Shown in pieces: positions 1 through 10,596 of a DNA stretch of 64,000 nucleotides. Position 1 is the first letter of the stretch; each line of letters opens with the position of its first letter. The notes under the pieces were generated by a model. The model saw only the letters and a list, made by a program, of their open reading frames with translations, was not told the DNA's origin and did not search any database. The position numbers and the translations under genes are program-made. The stretch is from Mariprofundus ferrinatatus (GTDB lineage: Bacteria; Pseudomonadota; Zetaproteobacteria; Mariprofundales; Mariprofundaceae): contig NZ_CP018800.1 in assembly GCF_002795825.1 (NCBI RefSeq), forward strand, positions 1,488,001 through 1,552,000. The letters run 5' to 3'.

Positions 1-366
1 GAAGGTGAAGATCGCATTGAGCAACGTGACGCCGAGCAGCGCCCAGGCGATGTAAAACGAGCCCTCTCCAGGCACCAGATATTCACTGAGAAAGGAGAGT
101 GCTGCACCTGCCAGCAACAGATAGGAGAATAGATTGTGAAACTGCAGCAGAAACTGCAGTACGATCAGCATCTCTTTTTTCTCGGACAGGCGATTGATGC
201 CGTAACATTTGCGCCGTGCCCGCACCTCGGCATTTTCGAGTCCCTGTTCAGAAGTGCTCAGCTGCTCCAGCACCTCATCGGTTGGAACCTGATGAATACG
301 CTTAAGCAGCTCCGGCGGAACTTCCGCCCGGCATGCCTCAACCATGGGATTTTCAATGTCTGTCAT
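1..366 (-). CDS. P-type cation-transporting ATPase, N-terminal fragment (runs off left edge)
   Basis: The 122 residues visible here are the start of the gene; the rest lies beyond the left edge. Residues about 20-60 have the pattern of the cytoplasmic Cation_ATPase_N domain of P2-type ATPases (VPTDEVLEQLSTSEQGL, then NRLSEKK), followed by the first hydrophobic hairpin (FLLQFHNLFSYLLLAGAALS and a second segment to the edge). Members pump Ca2+, Mg2+, Na+/K+ or H+ at the cost of ATP. The phosphorylation loop DKTGT is out of view, so the ion cannot be inferred. The ATG is 18 nt downstream of the ppsA stop, suggesting co-transcription with ppsA. Confidence 0.75.
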   Translation of the reverse strand, partial: MTDIENPMVEACRAEVPPELLKRIHQVPTDEVLEQLSTSEQGLENAEVRARRKCYGINRLSEKKEMLIVLQFLLQFHNLFSYLLLAGAALSFLSEYLVPGEGSFYIAWALLGVTLLNAIFTF

Positions 367-384
367 AATGACGCCATCCTGCTG

Positions 385-2784
<2,400 letters not shown>

Positions 2785-3105
2785 GCGCTCCTCCTGATTG
2801 ATCGTATCAGCATCCGGCTTGCCAAGAGAGTGACAACCGATACTCGGCCTGAAGTGTTTTTGCCTGCAACTATTATCACTAATGATTATAGCATATGGAT
2901 CGCAACGGGGTGCAGGAAGTCAGTGCGTCAGCCAACTCACAAGAAAGATCGGAACCCAGGGCGCCCGGCACCGCTGCAGCAAGCTGTTCCGGCAATCCAG
3001 CAGGCCAATACGCCAATGGTAAGAAAATGTATCATATCCATGCTGCAACTCCGCTTCTTGAATGACTGCCACATAGCCGTAGCAGAAAGATGAGCCATCA
3101 CATGC
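2785..3105. other. Divergent intergenic region between ppsA and the rpsF promoter
   Basis: About 320 bases without a convincing gene. It must carry the ppsA promoter; an AT-rich stretch around 2866-2895 is a possible place for it but I cannot define boxes. A GGAGGA ribosome site lies just before the ppsA ATG. The small open frames here have no recognisable product. Confidence 0.4.
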
Positions 3106-3133
3106 TTGCAATCGTCACTTTACTGCTTATGAT
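3106..3133 (+). promoter_or_regulatory. Putative sigma-70 promoter of the rpsF operon
   Basis: TTGCAA (3106-3111) and TATGAT (3128-3133) are separated by 16 bases, close to the consensus. Transcription from here would give a leader of roughly 95 nt before rpsF, long enough for the regulatory structure at 3201-3230. Confidence 0.5.
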
Positions 3134-3200
3134 GCGGCGCCACTGCGTGGATAACCATGCAGATTACATACCTTGCTCCGGACGCGCATATGGGTACCGG

Positions 3201-3230
3201 GGCGTACGTTTGTACACCGAGAGGAGCGCC
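3201..3230 (+). promoter_or_regulatory. Possible S6:S18 autoregulatory leader motif
   Basis: GGCG (3201-3204) can pair with CGCC (3227-3230), enclosing a small hairpin (TAC-GTTT-GTA) followed by an unpaired CACCGA and the GAGGAG ribosome site. Known rpsF leaders bound by the S6:S18 complex have a stem with a CCG in the 3' bulge, mimicking the 16S site. The arrangement here matches that idea and would hide the ribosome site, but I recognised it by eye only. Confidence 0.4.
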
Positions 3231-3233
3231 GTT

Positions 3234-3668
3234 TTGTATTACGAAACTATTTTTATCGTTAATCCTGATATCTCTCAGGAAAACACCGAGAAGCTGACCG
3301 ATGAACTGGTCGCCAAAGTCGAAAAAGTCGGTGGTCGCATTGTCAAACGCGAAAACTGGGGTTCACGTCCGATGGCATATTCCATTGCCAACCGTAAGCG
3401 TGGCAACTACATGCTGCTGGTAACTGACGGCAGCGCTGAAGCGATCAAGACGCTTGAGCACGCCATCAGCCTTGAAGAGCGCATTATCCGCACCCTGACC
3501 ACCAAGCTGACCGAACTTTCTGACAAGCCATCTCCACTGCTGCGTCGCGCACAGGCTGCTGCCAAGCGTGAAGAGGCTGCTGCTGAAGAGAAAGCTGAAG
3601 CTGCCGCTGAGGCCGCTGCTGAAGAGAAAGCCGTTGAGGCTGCTGATGGAGCAGAAGCAAGCGCCTGA
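3234..3668 (+). CDS. rpsF: 30S ribosomal protein S6
   Basis: S6 binds the 16S platform as a heterodimer with S18. The protein starts with the family's typical YYETIFIVNPD. I chose the TTG at 3234 because it gives this canonical N-terminus and has GGAG seven bases upstream; a frame open back to 3090 has no conserved sequence before it. The product is 144 aa. The folded core ends near residue 110 and is followed by an Ala/Glu-rich tail (repeats of EEKAEAAAEAAAE) similar to the acidic tail of other S6 proteins. Its 3' end overlaps priB by 23 nt, implying coupled translation. Confidence 0.95.
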   Translation: MYYETIFIVNPDISQENTEKLTDELVAKVEKVGGRIVKRENWGSRPMAYSIANRKRGNYMLLVTDGSAEAIKTLEHAISLEERIIRTLTTKLTELSDKPSPLLRRAQAAAKREEAAAEEKAEAAAEAAAEEKAVEAADGAEASA

Positions 3669-3987
3669 GTTTAACCGCGCCCGTCTTACGGGCCGGCTAC
3701 GCAATTTGCGTAAACGCTGGACACCGGATGGTTCTCTGGCACTGATTGCAGAACTGGTAATTCCACGCCCACAACTGGGCCCGGTTCGTTCTGGTGTTCA
3801 GGATGAACAGCCGATGCCACTTCGGGCAACCGGAGAGATATGCAACCGTATCTCTGCACTCGAAGAGAAGCATGTGATCGTGGAAGGGTGTTTGCGCAGA
3901 CGATTTTACAGCAGGGACGGTGAACCCTGCTGGGGACAGGTAGAGATCTGGGTCGACTCATGCCGAAAGGCTGATGATCCGGAATAA
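3646..3987 (+). CDS. priB: Primosomal replication protein N (PriB-like)
   Basis: A single OB-fold ssDNA-binding protein of 113 aa. In the family PriB joins PriA in restarting replication forks. The assignment rests on position (between rpsF and rpsR, the classic place), size (E. coli 104 aa) and OB-like strands ([50 protein letters not shown]). I chose the ATG at 3646, inside the rpsF end, because the sequence before it in the same frame is only the rpsF shadow. The sequence is divergent, so an uncharacterised ssb-like paralogue is possible. Confidence 0.75.
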   Translation: MEQKQAPEFNRARLTGRLRNLRKRWTPDGSLALIAELVIPRPQLGPVRSGVQDEQPMPLRATGEICNRISALEEKHVIVEGCLRRRFYSRDGEPCWGQVEIWVDSCRKADDPE

Positions 3988-4016
3988 AGCCTGAGAAGAG
4001 ATTTAGGAGTAGAAAC

Positions 4017-4370
4017 ATGAGTGAAGAAGTAAAAACAACTGCTGCACCAGCTCAGGGTGACCGCCAGCAGCGCACTGAACGTCCGCAAGGCGACCGCCCA
4101 CAGGGCGACCGTCCTCGCCGCCCACAGGGCGACCGCCCTCAGGGCCGTTTTCAGCGCCGTCGCAAGTTCTGCAAATTCTGTGCAGACAAGAGCCTGACCA
4201 TCGACCATAAGGATCCGGATATGCTGCGCGGTTTCATTACCGAGCGTTACAAAATCCTGCCTTCGCGCGTAACTGGCACCTGTGCCAAGCACCAGCGTTC
4301 GCTGACCACGGCTATCAAACGTGCCCGCGTTCTGGCTCTGGTCGCGTTCACCCCGCTGCATCACGATTGA
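4017..4370 (+). CDS. rpsR: 30S ribosomal protein S18 with a QGDRP-repeat N-terminal extension
   Basis: Partner of S6 on the small subunit platform. The conserved core begins around residue 47 ([10 protein letters not shown]) and keeps Cys52, Cys55 and a further Cys/His pair (TCAKHQR), the possible zinc site found in C+ forms of S18. At 117 aa it is about 40 longer than usual: residues 13-44 consist of four QGDR units plus one truncated QGR, spaced by Pro/Arg. The repeats are encoded by near-identical codons (cgcccacagggcgac), pointing to slippage or duplication. The extension would be positively charged and disordered. Confidence 0.95.
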   Translation: MSEEVKTTAAPAQGDRQQRTERPQGDRPQGDRPRRPQGDRPQGRFQRRRKFCKFCADKSLTIDHKDPDMLRGFITERYKILPSRVTGTCAKHQRSLTTAIKRARVLALVAFTPLHHD

Positions 4371-4394
4371 TCCATTTGATCGCAGGGTGATCTG

Positions 4395-5390
4395 ATGGAA
4401 AGTCAGGCACCAAAACCACAGGCCATGCCGCCGCTGGTCGATTTTATTTTGACCCGGCGGCTGCCCTGTGCGGCAGTGATGACCGCCATGCTTTTGGCTA
4501 TGTGGCTGCCGATAGTGATTCCGGTTGCAAATCCGGCCATTGCCCTATTGCTTATGATGCTGGGCATGGCACTGAATTTGATGACCCCTGCTCTTGTTGC
4601 ACTGGTCACCTTTGGTGGAGGGTTTACCTTTGCGCTGCATGTAGCAGCAATCAGTGCCGCTGCGATCACCCTGGTGAGTGGGTTTTCGCTTACGGCAGGT
4701 ATTGTAACACTTCTGCTTTACGGGTTGCTGCCGATTCTCTCGGCAACTGCCATGATGCAGGAGAACGGCATCCGCCGCAGTGCCGAGTATGTGGCGATTG
4801 GTAGTGGTTTGATGGCACTTATCGGACTATTGCTTGCTGCCGCAGTTCAGGATACCGGCGTGCGTGAATGGATTGATTTGCTGCTGGCACCGATGTTTGC
4901 GGAACTGCCGCAAACGATGCCAGCCGAACAGATGCAGGCAATGCAGATGTTCAGAGAGTCGATGGTAGCCGTCATGCCGGCCCTGCTGGTATTGGCACTG
5001 TGGATGACCTGGTGGGGCAATACGGGCACAGCCCGCCACTGGGCAAAGAAATTTGGTTTTTACCGGGGAAGTGAGGCAAGTATGCTCACACTCGGATTTG
5101 GCAAGACACTGGCGTATCTGTTTGTTCTGTTGATGCTGCTGGTGATGATTGTTACGGGTGATCTGCTCTACCTTGTAGCCAATGCCGCGATCGTCATAGG
5201 CGGTCTGCTGGCAGCTCAGGGTGTGGCAGTAGCTCACAGCTGGCTGAAAGCGAAAGGACTCACTTTCTCGATCGGTCTGATGTATTTGATGTTACTCATC
5301 TGGTCTGCAATGATCGTACCTTTTGTGATTGTCGGCCTGATGGATATTTGGTTTGATTATCGCCGGAACATTCCGGCTGCTGGAGGATAA
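4395..5390 (+). CDS. DUF2232-type integral membrane protein
   Basis: 331 aa with about eight hydrophobic segments and short loops, and a cytoplasmic end. Proteins of this family (DUF2232, YybS-like) are commonly encoded between rpsR and rplI in proteobacteria and their function is not known. The gene sits 24 nt after rpsR and one base before the rplI ATG, and its end carries the rplI ribosome site (GGAGG). The glycine- and alanine-rich helices resemble substrate-binding subunits of ECF-like importers only in general character, so I assign no substrate. Confidence 0.7.
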   Translation: MESQAPKPQAMPPLVDFILTRRLPCAAVMTAMLLAMWLPIVIPVANPAIALLLMMLGMALNLMTPALVALVTFGGGFTFALHVAAISAAAITLVSGFSLTAGIVTLLLYGLLPILSATAMMQENGIRRSAEYVAIGSGLMALIGLLLAAAVQDTGVREWIDLLLAPMFAELPQTMPAEQMQAMQMFRESMVAVMPALLVLALWMTWWGNTGTARHWAKKFGFYRGSEASMLTLGFGKTLAYLFVLLMLLVMIVTGDLLYLVANAAIVIGGLLAAQGVAVAHSWLKAKGLTFSIGLMYLMLLIWSAMIVPFVIVGLMDIWFDYRRNIPAAGG

Positions 5391-5391
5391 A

Positions 5392-5841
5392 ATGCAATTG
5401 ATTCTTTTGGAACGCGTAGAGGGTCTGGGTAATGTTGGTGACGAAGTAACAGTTCGCCCTGGCTATGGCCGTAACTACCTGATCCCGAATGGTAAGGCCT
5501 CGCTCGCTACTGCAGGTAACCGCAGTATTTTTGAGCGTCGTCGTGCTCAGCTGGAGAAAAAGCAGGAAGAGGTTTTCACTGCCGCCAAGGCAGAGGCCGA
5601 CAAGATGGCCGGACTGAGTCTTGAAATCGTACGTGCCACATCTGACGGTACGCACCTGTACGGCTCTGTAAGCACCCACGACCTGGCTGAACTGCTGGTT
5701 GAGAACGGCTATGCTGTTGAACGCCGCAATATTCTGCTGGATGACCAGATCAAGGCTGTTGGTGATCACCAGTTCCGTGTGCGCCTGCACCCGGATGTAA
5801 CGGCTGAACTGACAATCAAGGTCACTTCCGAGCAGCTTTGA
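5392..5841 (+). CDS. rplI: 50S ribosomal protein L9
   Basis: L9 binds 23S rRNA near the L1 stalk and stabilises reading frame. The 149-aa product starts MQLILLERVEGLGNVGDEV and includes the conserved VRPGYGRNYLIPNGKA. The long central helix (residues about 45-75) links it to the C-terminal rRNA-binding domain (LYGSVSTHDLAELL). I chose the ATG at 5392 for the canonical N-terminus and its GGAGG site. The stop codon overlaps the dnaB start. Confidence 0.97.
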   Translation: MQLILLERVEGLGNVGDEVTVRPGYGRNYLIPNGKASLATAGNRSIFERRRAQLEKKQEEVFTAAKAEADKMAGLSLEIVRATSDGTHLYGSVSTHDLAELLVENGYAVERRNILLDDQIKAVGDHQFRVRLHPDVTAELTIKVTSEQL

Positions 5842-7226
5842 GTCAAGCGATTCCCCTGCGCCCCGATACGCTCAGAGAGCGTACCCCGCCTCACGCCCAT
5901 GATGCTGAGCGGGCGGTGCTCGGGGGAATCATGCTTGATCCTGAGGCACTGGAGAGACTGGAAGGCTCACTGCATTCGGATCATTTCTATGTCGAAGCCA
6001 ATGCCAGGATATTCAATGTAATTCTGGAGCTTTCATCGCGCGGCCAGCCGGTCGATGCGCTGACCATCAAAGATCAGCTCGAACGCAGGGATGAACTTGC
6101 TTCATGCGGTGGCGAAGCCTATCTGGCTGACCTGGTCACTGCTGTCCCTACATCTGCCAACGTTAAACACTACGCCGACCTCGTTCGCGAGCGCTCCGTA
6201 CTGCGAGACCTTCTCAGCACCTGCAGCAAGATCACGCGCAACGTCTATGAAGAGACTGCTCGCGACGTCAATGACCACCTTGATCTTGCCGAGAAGGATA
6301 TTCTCGCTATCGCCGAAAACTATAATCGCTCCCGCCCTGCCTTCAGCAGAATGAGTGACCTGATGCTCGAGAGCTACAAAGAGCTTGAAGAGCGTTATGC
6401 TTCCAAGAAACTGGTTACCGGTGTCACCACAGGTTTCGATGATCTCGACAAGATGACATCGGGCATGCAGCGCGGTGACCTGGTTATCGTTGCCGGCCGT
6501 CCAAGTATGGGTAAAACCGCTTTTTCAATGAATCTTGCCCAGAATGCTTCGTTGCGATCTGATGATAGTAACTCCGGTGTCGTTGCCGTCTTCTCACTCG
6601 AAATGTCCTGTCAGCAGATCGCCATGCGTATGCTCGCCTGTGAGGCGCGCGTCGACATGCAACACCTGAGAACCGGCCGCTTTTCATCGGATGACTGGCG
6701 CAAACTGGCTGCAGCCAGCGGCTCACTGGCCGAGTCGCGAATTTTTGTCGATGACACTCCTGCCATCTCGGTGATGGAACTTCGCTCCAAGTGTCGCCGG
6801 CTTAAACGCGAAAATAAGGGGCTCGATCTGGTTCTGATCGACTATATCCAGCTGATGAGTGGTCGCTCTGACTCGGAGAACAGGGCACAGGAGGTATCCG
6901 AGATCAGCCGCTCTCTGAAAGGGCTGGCCAAAGAGCTGGATGTGCCGGTAATTGCCCTGTCACAGCTCAACCGTTCGCTTGAGCAGCGTGCCGACAAACG
7001 TCCTGTGATGTCCGATCTTCGTGAATCCGGTGCGATTGAGCAGGATGCGGACGTCATCATGTTTATCTACCGCGATGAGGTTTATCACAAAAAGCCGGAG
7101 AACGAAGGGCTCGCCGAGATTATCGTTGCCAAACAGCGTAACGGCCCGATCGGTGATGTGAAACTCACCTTTATCCATCGTTACACCCGTTTCGAGAACA
7201 ATGCACCGGGCGGCTTCGACGATTAA
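5838..7226 (+). CDS. dnaB: Replicative DNA helicase DnaB
   Basis: Hexameric helicase of the replication fork, 462 aa. N-terminal domain PHAHDAERAVLGGIMLD pairs with primase; the C-terminal RecA-like ATPase has Walker A GRPSMGKTAF near residue 220, Walker B DLVLIDYIQLM near 335, and the conserved SQLNRSLEQRADKRP. Translation probably starts at a TTG (5838) that overlaps the rplI stop as TTGA, so it would be coupled to rplI; no later start would preserve the N-terminal domain. The rplI-dnaB order is standard. Confidence 0.95.
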   Translation: MSQAIPLRPDTLRERTPPHAHDAERAVLGGIMLDPEALERLEGSLHSDHFYVEANARIFNVILELSSRGQPVDALTIKDQLERRDELASCGGEAYLADLVTAVPTSANVKHYADLVRERSVLRDLLSTCSKITRNVYEETARDVNDHLDLAEKDILAIAENYNRSRPAFSRMSDLMLESYKELEERYASKKLVTGVTTGFDDLDKMTSGMQRGDLVIVAGRPSMGKTAFSMNLAQNASLRSDDSNSGVVAVFSLEMSCQQIAMRMLACEARVDMQHLRTGRFSSDDWRKLAAASGSLAESRIFVDDTPAISVMELRSKCRRLKRENKGLDLVLIDYIQLMSGRSDSENRAQEVSEISRSLKGLAKELDVPVIALSQLNRSLEQRADKRPVMSDLRESGAIEQDADVIMFIYRDEVYHKKPENEGLAEIIVAKQRNGPIGDVKLTFIHRYTRFENNAPGGFDD

Positions 7227-7286
7227 CACCCCTATCAGATGATGGGGAGTTGTCTGCCTGCCACCTACAGTAATAAACAGCCTGCT

Positions 7287-7949
7287 TTAACTGCCGGGCC
7301 TCTTTCTGATCGTACCGAGAATAACAAATCCCAGTCCCAGCATGAAGAACAGCACTGACGATGTCAGTTCCATACCGGTACAGACACCTGCAAGATCCAG
7401 GCAGAGGATTGGAATATTGAGAAAATATCCGGCAACCGACATTCCTCCGATAGCAGCGACAACAAGACCTGCTGTAAAAAGCCGCGAAGGCTTTGGCAGG
7501 TTGATCATGCTCAGAACACCAACCAGCGCAATCAAGCTAAAGGCAACCATGGCTCCGATGGAGGGTGCGGCAGAGAGATCCCCCTTGATTGCATTGGCCG
7601 CATTGCCAAGCAGCATCTGGTCAACTGAGGTCTGGGCATAAAACGAGGTGAACAGCATGCCGATGATAATCAGAAATATCCCCATGCACGATACGGCCAT
7701 GACATTACTGAAGTCGCCATGGCGGCTTTGATGCGCTCTGGCAATTTGAAGCAGCAGCAAGCCACTGAACAGAAATGAAAGTGAAGCGCTGAATCTCACA
7801 CCTATCCACTGCGGCATAATCGGTGGGTAAAGAAAAATATCGAACAGCTCGAAGACCCACCCCAAGAGGATGACTGCGCTTGCCAGCACAATCATGACAG
7901 CCATGATTTTAACAAGAAAAACCTTGTCTTCTCTAAGCAGGAGATCCAT
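7287..7949 (-). CDS. Six-helix integral membrane protein of unknown function
   Basis: 220 aa with about six predicted transmembrane helices and a basic C-terminus (IRKRPGS). I do not recognise a family signature. The first helix is followed by FELFDIFLYPPIMPQWIG, and two Cys lie in the last loop (ILCLDLAGVCTG). The layout resembles the membrane input modules found in front of PAS or GGDEF signalling proteins, but no output domain follows. It is the last gene in a minus-strand series after the antiporter, 98 bases away, and converges on dnaB. Confidence 0.55.
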   Translation of the reverse strand: MDLLLREDKVFLVKIMAVMIVLASAVILLGWVFELFDIFLYPPIMPQWIGVRFSASLSFLFSGLLLLQIARAHQSRHGDFSNVMAVSCMGIFLIIIGMLFTSFYAQTSVDQMLLGNAANAIKGDLSAAPSIGAMVAFSLIALVGVLSMINLPKPSRLFTAGLVVAAIGGMSVAGYFLNIPILCLDLAGVCTGMELTSSVLFFMLGLGFVILGTIRKRPGS

Positions 7950-8047
7950 ATCTGGATTGTAGCATAATATCTCCCTGCATATGTCCCTGCCTGAGAAGAA
8001 AACCCAGAGCTATGGTGCATTACTCCCGGATACCACTATTCCGTTTC

Positions 8048-9220
8048 TTACTCTGTCACATCCCCTGAACGGGTCAGTGCGATACGTGTCAGAATCGGCC
8101 CGAGCAGTTCGAACACTACGATCGCGCCAATTACAACCGTGAGAATCGTCTCAGCGGACTCGGGAAAGCGTTGCGAGGCAACGAGCGCCATGCCCATCGC
8201 CACGCCAGCCTGTGGCATTAATGCGATTCCAGTCCATGTCCTGACTGGAGCCGGAGCTCTGCTTATCGTCGCACCAACCCAGGCACCCAATATTTTACCT
8301 GCCGCACGCAGTAAAATATATGCCATGCCAAGCAGCCCTATGTGCAGAAGCGCATCCGCATGAAGAGACGCACCGGCCAGTACAAAAAACAGAATCATGA
8401 ATGGCCACTCAATGTGCTCAATTGCATGAAATGGACGATTATGATGACTGGCAAGGTTGATGATTGTCGCCCCCATTGCCACCACTGCGAGCAAGATCGA
8501 AACTTCAAGAAATATAGCAACTCCTCCGCAAAGGAAAATTACCCCTATTGCTTCGATCAGGGTTGGTTCACCTGTGCGGACACGTCCGGTAAGATATGCT
8601 GCAGGAACACCAAGAAGCATACCGACCAGAATAGCTCCAAACACATCCCATAATCCCATTAAAATAGGGGCAGCACTTGCGCCATCTCCCACATAAACTG
8701 CCGCAGCACTTAAGAACACGCTGAATACGACAAGCCCCCACACATCATCAATAGCTACAATCCCGAGAAGGGTTTGGGTAAACACCCCTCTGGCTTTGAT
8801 TTCATCTACAACCGCCACAGTAGCAGCTGGCGCCGTTGCCGTGGCAATACCAGCCAGCATCAATGCAACCGCCAAATCAACATCCATGAACAACAGTCCA
8901 ATCAGAACCAGCAGGGCGGTCAGTGTCGATTCAAACAACGAAACAGATAACACCAGCCGGCCGTATTGTTCAAAATTGCGTTTACTTAAATTCCCTCCAA
9001 TCAGGAAACCAACCATCAGTAGTGCAATATCCGTCATCAAGGGGAACCACTGTTGGGAGTCAGCTGTAAGTAAGTTTAGGCCGGAAGGTCCGATCAGAAG
9101 GCCGAACAGCAACAGAAGGGTAACGCGGGGAAGCCATGTTCGTCGTCCAAGATAGTCAATGGCAAGACTGGCAAGAAATATTGCACCGATTGAAACAAAT
9201 AAAGTACCTAATCCGGTCAT
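8048..9220 (-). CDS. Monovalent cation:proton antiporter (CPA/Kef-like)
   Basis: Inner-membrane exchanger of Na+ or K+ for H+, 390 aa with about 11-12 hydrophobic segments. It begins as typical Kef/NhaP membrane domains do (LPRVTLLLLFGLLIGPSGLNLL). The ion-binding centre is visible as TATAPAATVAVVDEI around residue 130 and AIDDVWGLVVFS around residue 155, where the DD pair carries the protonated aspartates. There is no C-terminal TrkA-N domain, so it is not KefB/C proper. It lies 48 bases downstream of pabB. Confidence 0.8.
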   Translation of the reverse strand: MTGLGTLFVSIGAIFLASLAIDYLGRRTWLPRVTLLLLFGLLIGPSGLNLLTADSQQWFPLMTDIALLMVGFLIGGNLSKRNFEQYGRLVLSVSLFESTLTALLVLIGLLFMDVDLAVALMLAGIATATAPAATVAVVDEIKARGVFTQTLLGIVAIDDVWGLVVFSVFLSAAAVYVGDGASAAPILMGLWDVFGAILVGMLLGVPAAYLTGRVRTGEPTLIEAIGVIFLCGGVAIFLEVSILLAVVAMGATIINLASHHNRPFHAIEHIEWPFMILFFVLAGASLHADALLHIGLLGMAYILLRAAGKILGAWVGATISRAPAPVRTWTGIALMPQAGVAMGMALVASQRFPESAETILTVVIGAIVVFELLGPILTRIALTRSGDVTE

Positions 9221-9268
9221 ACTTTATTTATAGCACAAATCATGGTTTGGCTGCTTATAAAGATGGCC

Positions 9269-10579
9269 TCAGTGAGATGATAGCGCCCTGAGAAGCCCTT
9301 CAGCCTTATGTTCGGTTTCGATCAGTTCATGTTCGGGATCAGAGTCTGCGACAATGCCCGCTCCTGCTGCCCAGTTCAGCTGCCCCTGATAGTGCCAGAA
9401 TGTACGAATCAGGATATTCATGTCACTTGAGCCATCCCATGCCACGTAACCGAGTCCGCCGGTATAGGGGCCTCGGGCATTATTCTCAAGTTCACGGATA
9501 ATCTCCATGCAGTGCACCTTGGGACACCCGGTAATCGTGCCTCCGGGAAACATGGCCATAAACAGATCAACCACATCCCTCCCCTCAGCCAGTTGGCCGC
9601 GGACATTGGAGACAATATGCTGAACCGTGGCGTACTGTTCGACCACCATGCGCTCATTCACCTCTACGCTGCCCGGTTTGCAAACCCGACCAAGGTCATT
9701 GCGCTCGAGATCAACGAGCATAATGTGCTCTGCGCGCTCTTTTTCCGATAGCAGTAGCTCAGCCCTTAACGATGCGTCCTTATCGCCCTCAGCCCGCCTT
9801 CTCGTGCCTGCAATCGGCCTTGTATCCACCTCGCCATCGGCATGGATGCGGAAGAGTCGCTCCGGTGATGCAGAAATCAGGCTTAACTGCCCCCTGCCAC
9901 TGCCAATCCGCACAAATGAGGAGAATGGTGCCGGATTTACACTGCGCAATTGATCATAGAGGCAGGCAAGATCCCTGTGCGCAAACGGCATTGACCAAAA
10001 ACGTGCGATATTGGCCTGAAAGATATCCCCTGCTCCGATGTACTCCTTCACCTTGCATACTGACGCTTTATACGACTCCGCCGAAGTCACTGACGGCTTG
10101 GTCAGAAGTTGCAACGATGTGGCCGGAACACACAAATCTCCCACCTCATCGAACATCATCAGCACTGTTGTCACCGCCTGTTCATCCCTGGCCGCAAGAT
10201 AGATCGACTCATGATCAAAGCAGAGTGAGAAGCCAGGATAGTGGGTCCACAGTATTGGGCCGGGAACGGCTGTCTTGGCAGCAGGAAGCTCCTCAATCAG
10301 TGAACCTGCTTCATAGGCAGCATAAAAGAGACAACGGATAGCAGGTGATTGCTCCTGATTTCCGCTAACAGCAGATTTCCAGCTATTGAAAAAAAGCTCA
10401 GCATGTTCGTCACTGGCATCCTGCTGCAACGAGACGGAGTGGCCATGCCGGGAGACCAGGAATTGCCGACCTGCTCCTGAGGGGTCTTCAAGAATGGCGG
10501 AAAAGTGGCTTGGAAAGGCAGAAAAAAGGCCGTAAGCGGAAAGCTTACGGCCATGATTCGATATGACGCGGAATATCAC
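9269..10579 (-). CDS. pabB: Aminodeoxychorismate synthase component I (PIAGT-type PabB) or TrpE-like chorismate enzyme
   Basis: A 436-aa chorismate-utilising enzyme with the family's C-terminal catalytic half: DIFQANIAR, SASPERLF, RPIAGTRRR, LVDLERNDLGRVC, FPGGTITGCPK and GGLGYVAWDGS. PabB makes 4-amino-4-deoxychorismate for folate. Classical PabB has PIKGT, whose Lys binds the substrate covalently; here the motif is PIAGT, as in anthranilate synthase and in a described PabB subclass without the covalent step. Length (TrpE is usually 480-520) and overall form favour PabB. The upstream ATG (10579) places codons 9-17 inside the fabF terminator hairpin, so the start is less certain than usual. 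A separate glutamine amidotransferase subunit is not in the window. Confidence 0.75.
   Translation of the reverse strand: MIFRVISNHGRKLSAYGLFSAFPSHFSAILEDPSGAGRQFLVSRHGHSVSLQQDASDEHAELFFNSWKSAVSGNQEQSPAIRCLFYAAYEAGSLIEELPAAKTAVPGPILWTHYPGFSLCFDHESIYLAARDEQAVTTVLMMFDEVGDLCVPATSLQLLTKPSVTSAESYKASVCKVKEYIGAGDIFQANIARFWSMPFAHRDLACLYDQLRSVNPAPFSSFVRIGSGRGQLSLISASPERLFRIHADGEVDTRPIAGTRRRAEGDKDASLRAELLLSEKERAEHIMLVDLERNDLGRVCKPGSVEVNERMVVEQYATVQHIVSNVRGQLAEGRDVVDLFMAMFPGGTITGCPKVHCMEIIRELENNARGPYTGGLGYVAWDGSSDMNILIRTFWHYQGQLNWAAGAGIVADSDPEHELIETEHKAEGLLRALSSH
10522..10552 (-). terminator. Rho-independent terminator of acpP-fabF, inside the pabB 5' end
   Basis: A perfect 10-bp inverted repeat, GGCCGTAAGC-N5-GCTTACGGCC (10528-10552), is followed on the minus strand by six T. 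It lies 45 bases past the fabF stop. If pabB begins at 10579 the hairpin is also part of its coding sequence. Confidence 0.85.
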
Positions 10580-10596
10580 GTCAGATTACTCGCCGA

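Noticed and set aside
3201-3218. Sequence resembling the umuD operator (GGCGTACGTTTGTACACC) before rpsF
   Set aside because: 14 of 18 positions match, but the symmetry is weaker and it is better explained as the hairpin of the rpsF leader.
7233-7251. Hairpin CCCC...GGGG between dnaB and the membrane protein gene
   Set aside because: It has a bulge and no U-run on either strand, so I do not call a terminator.
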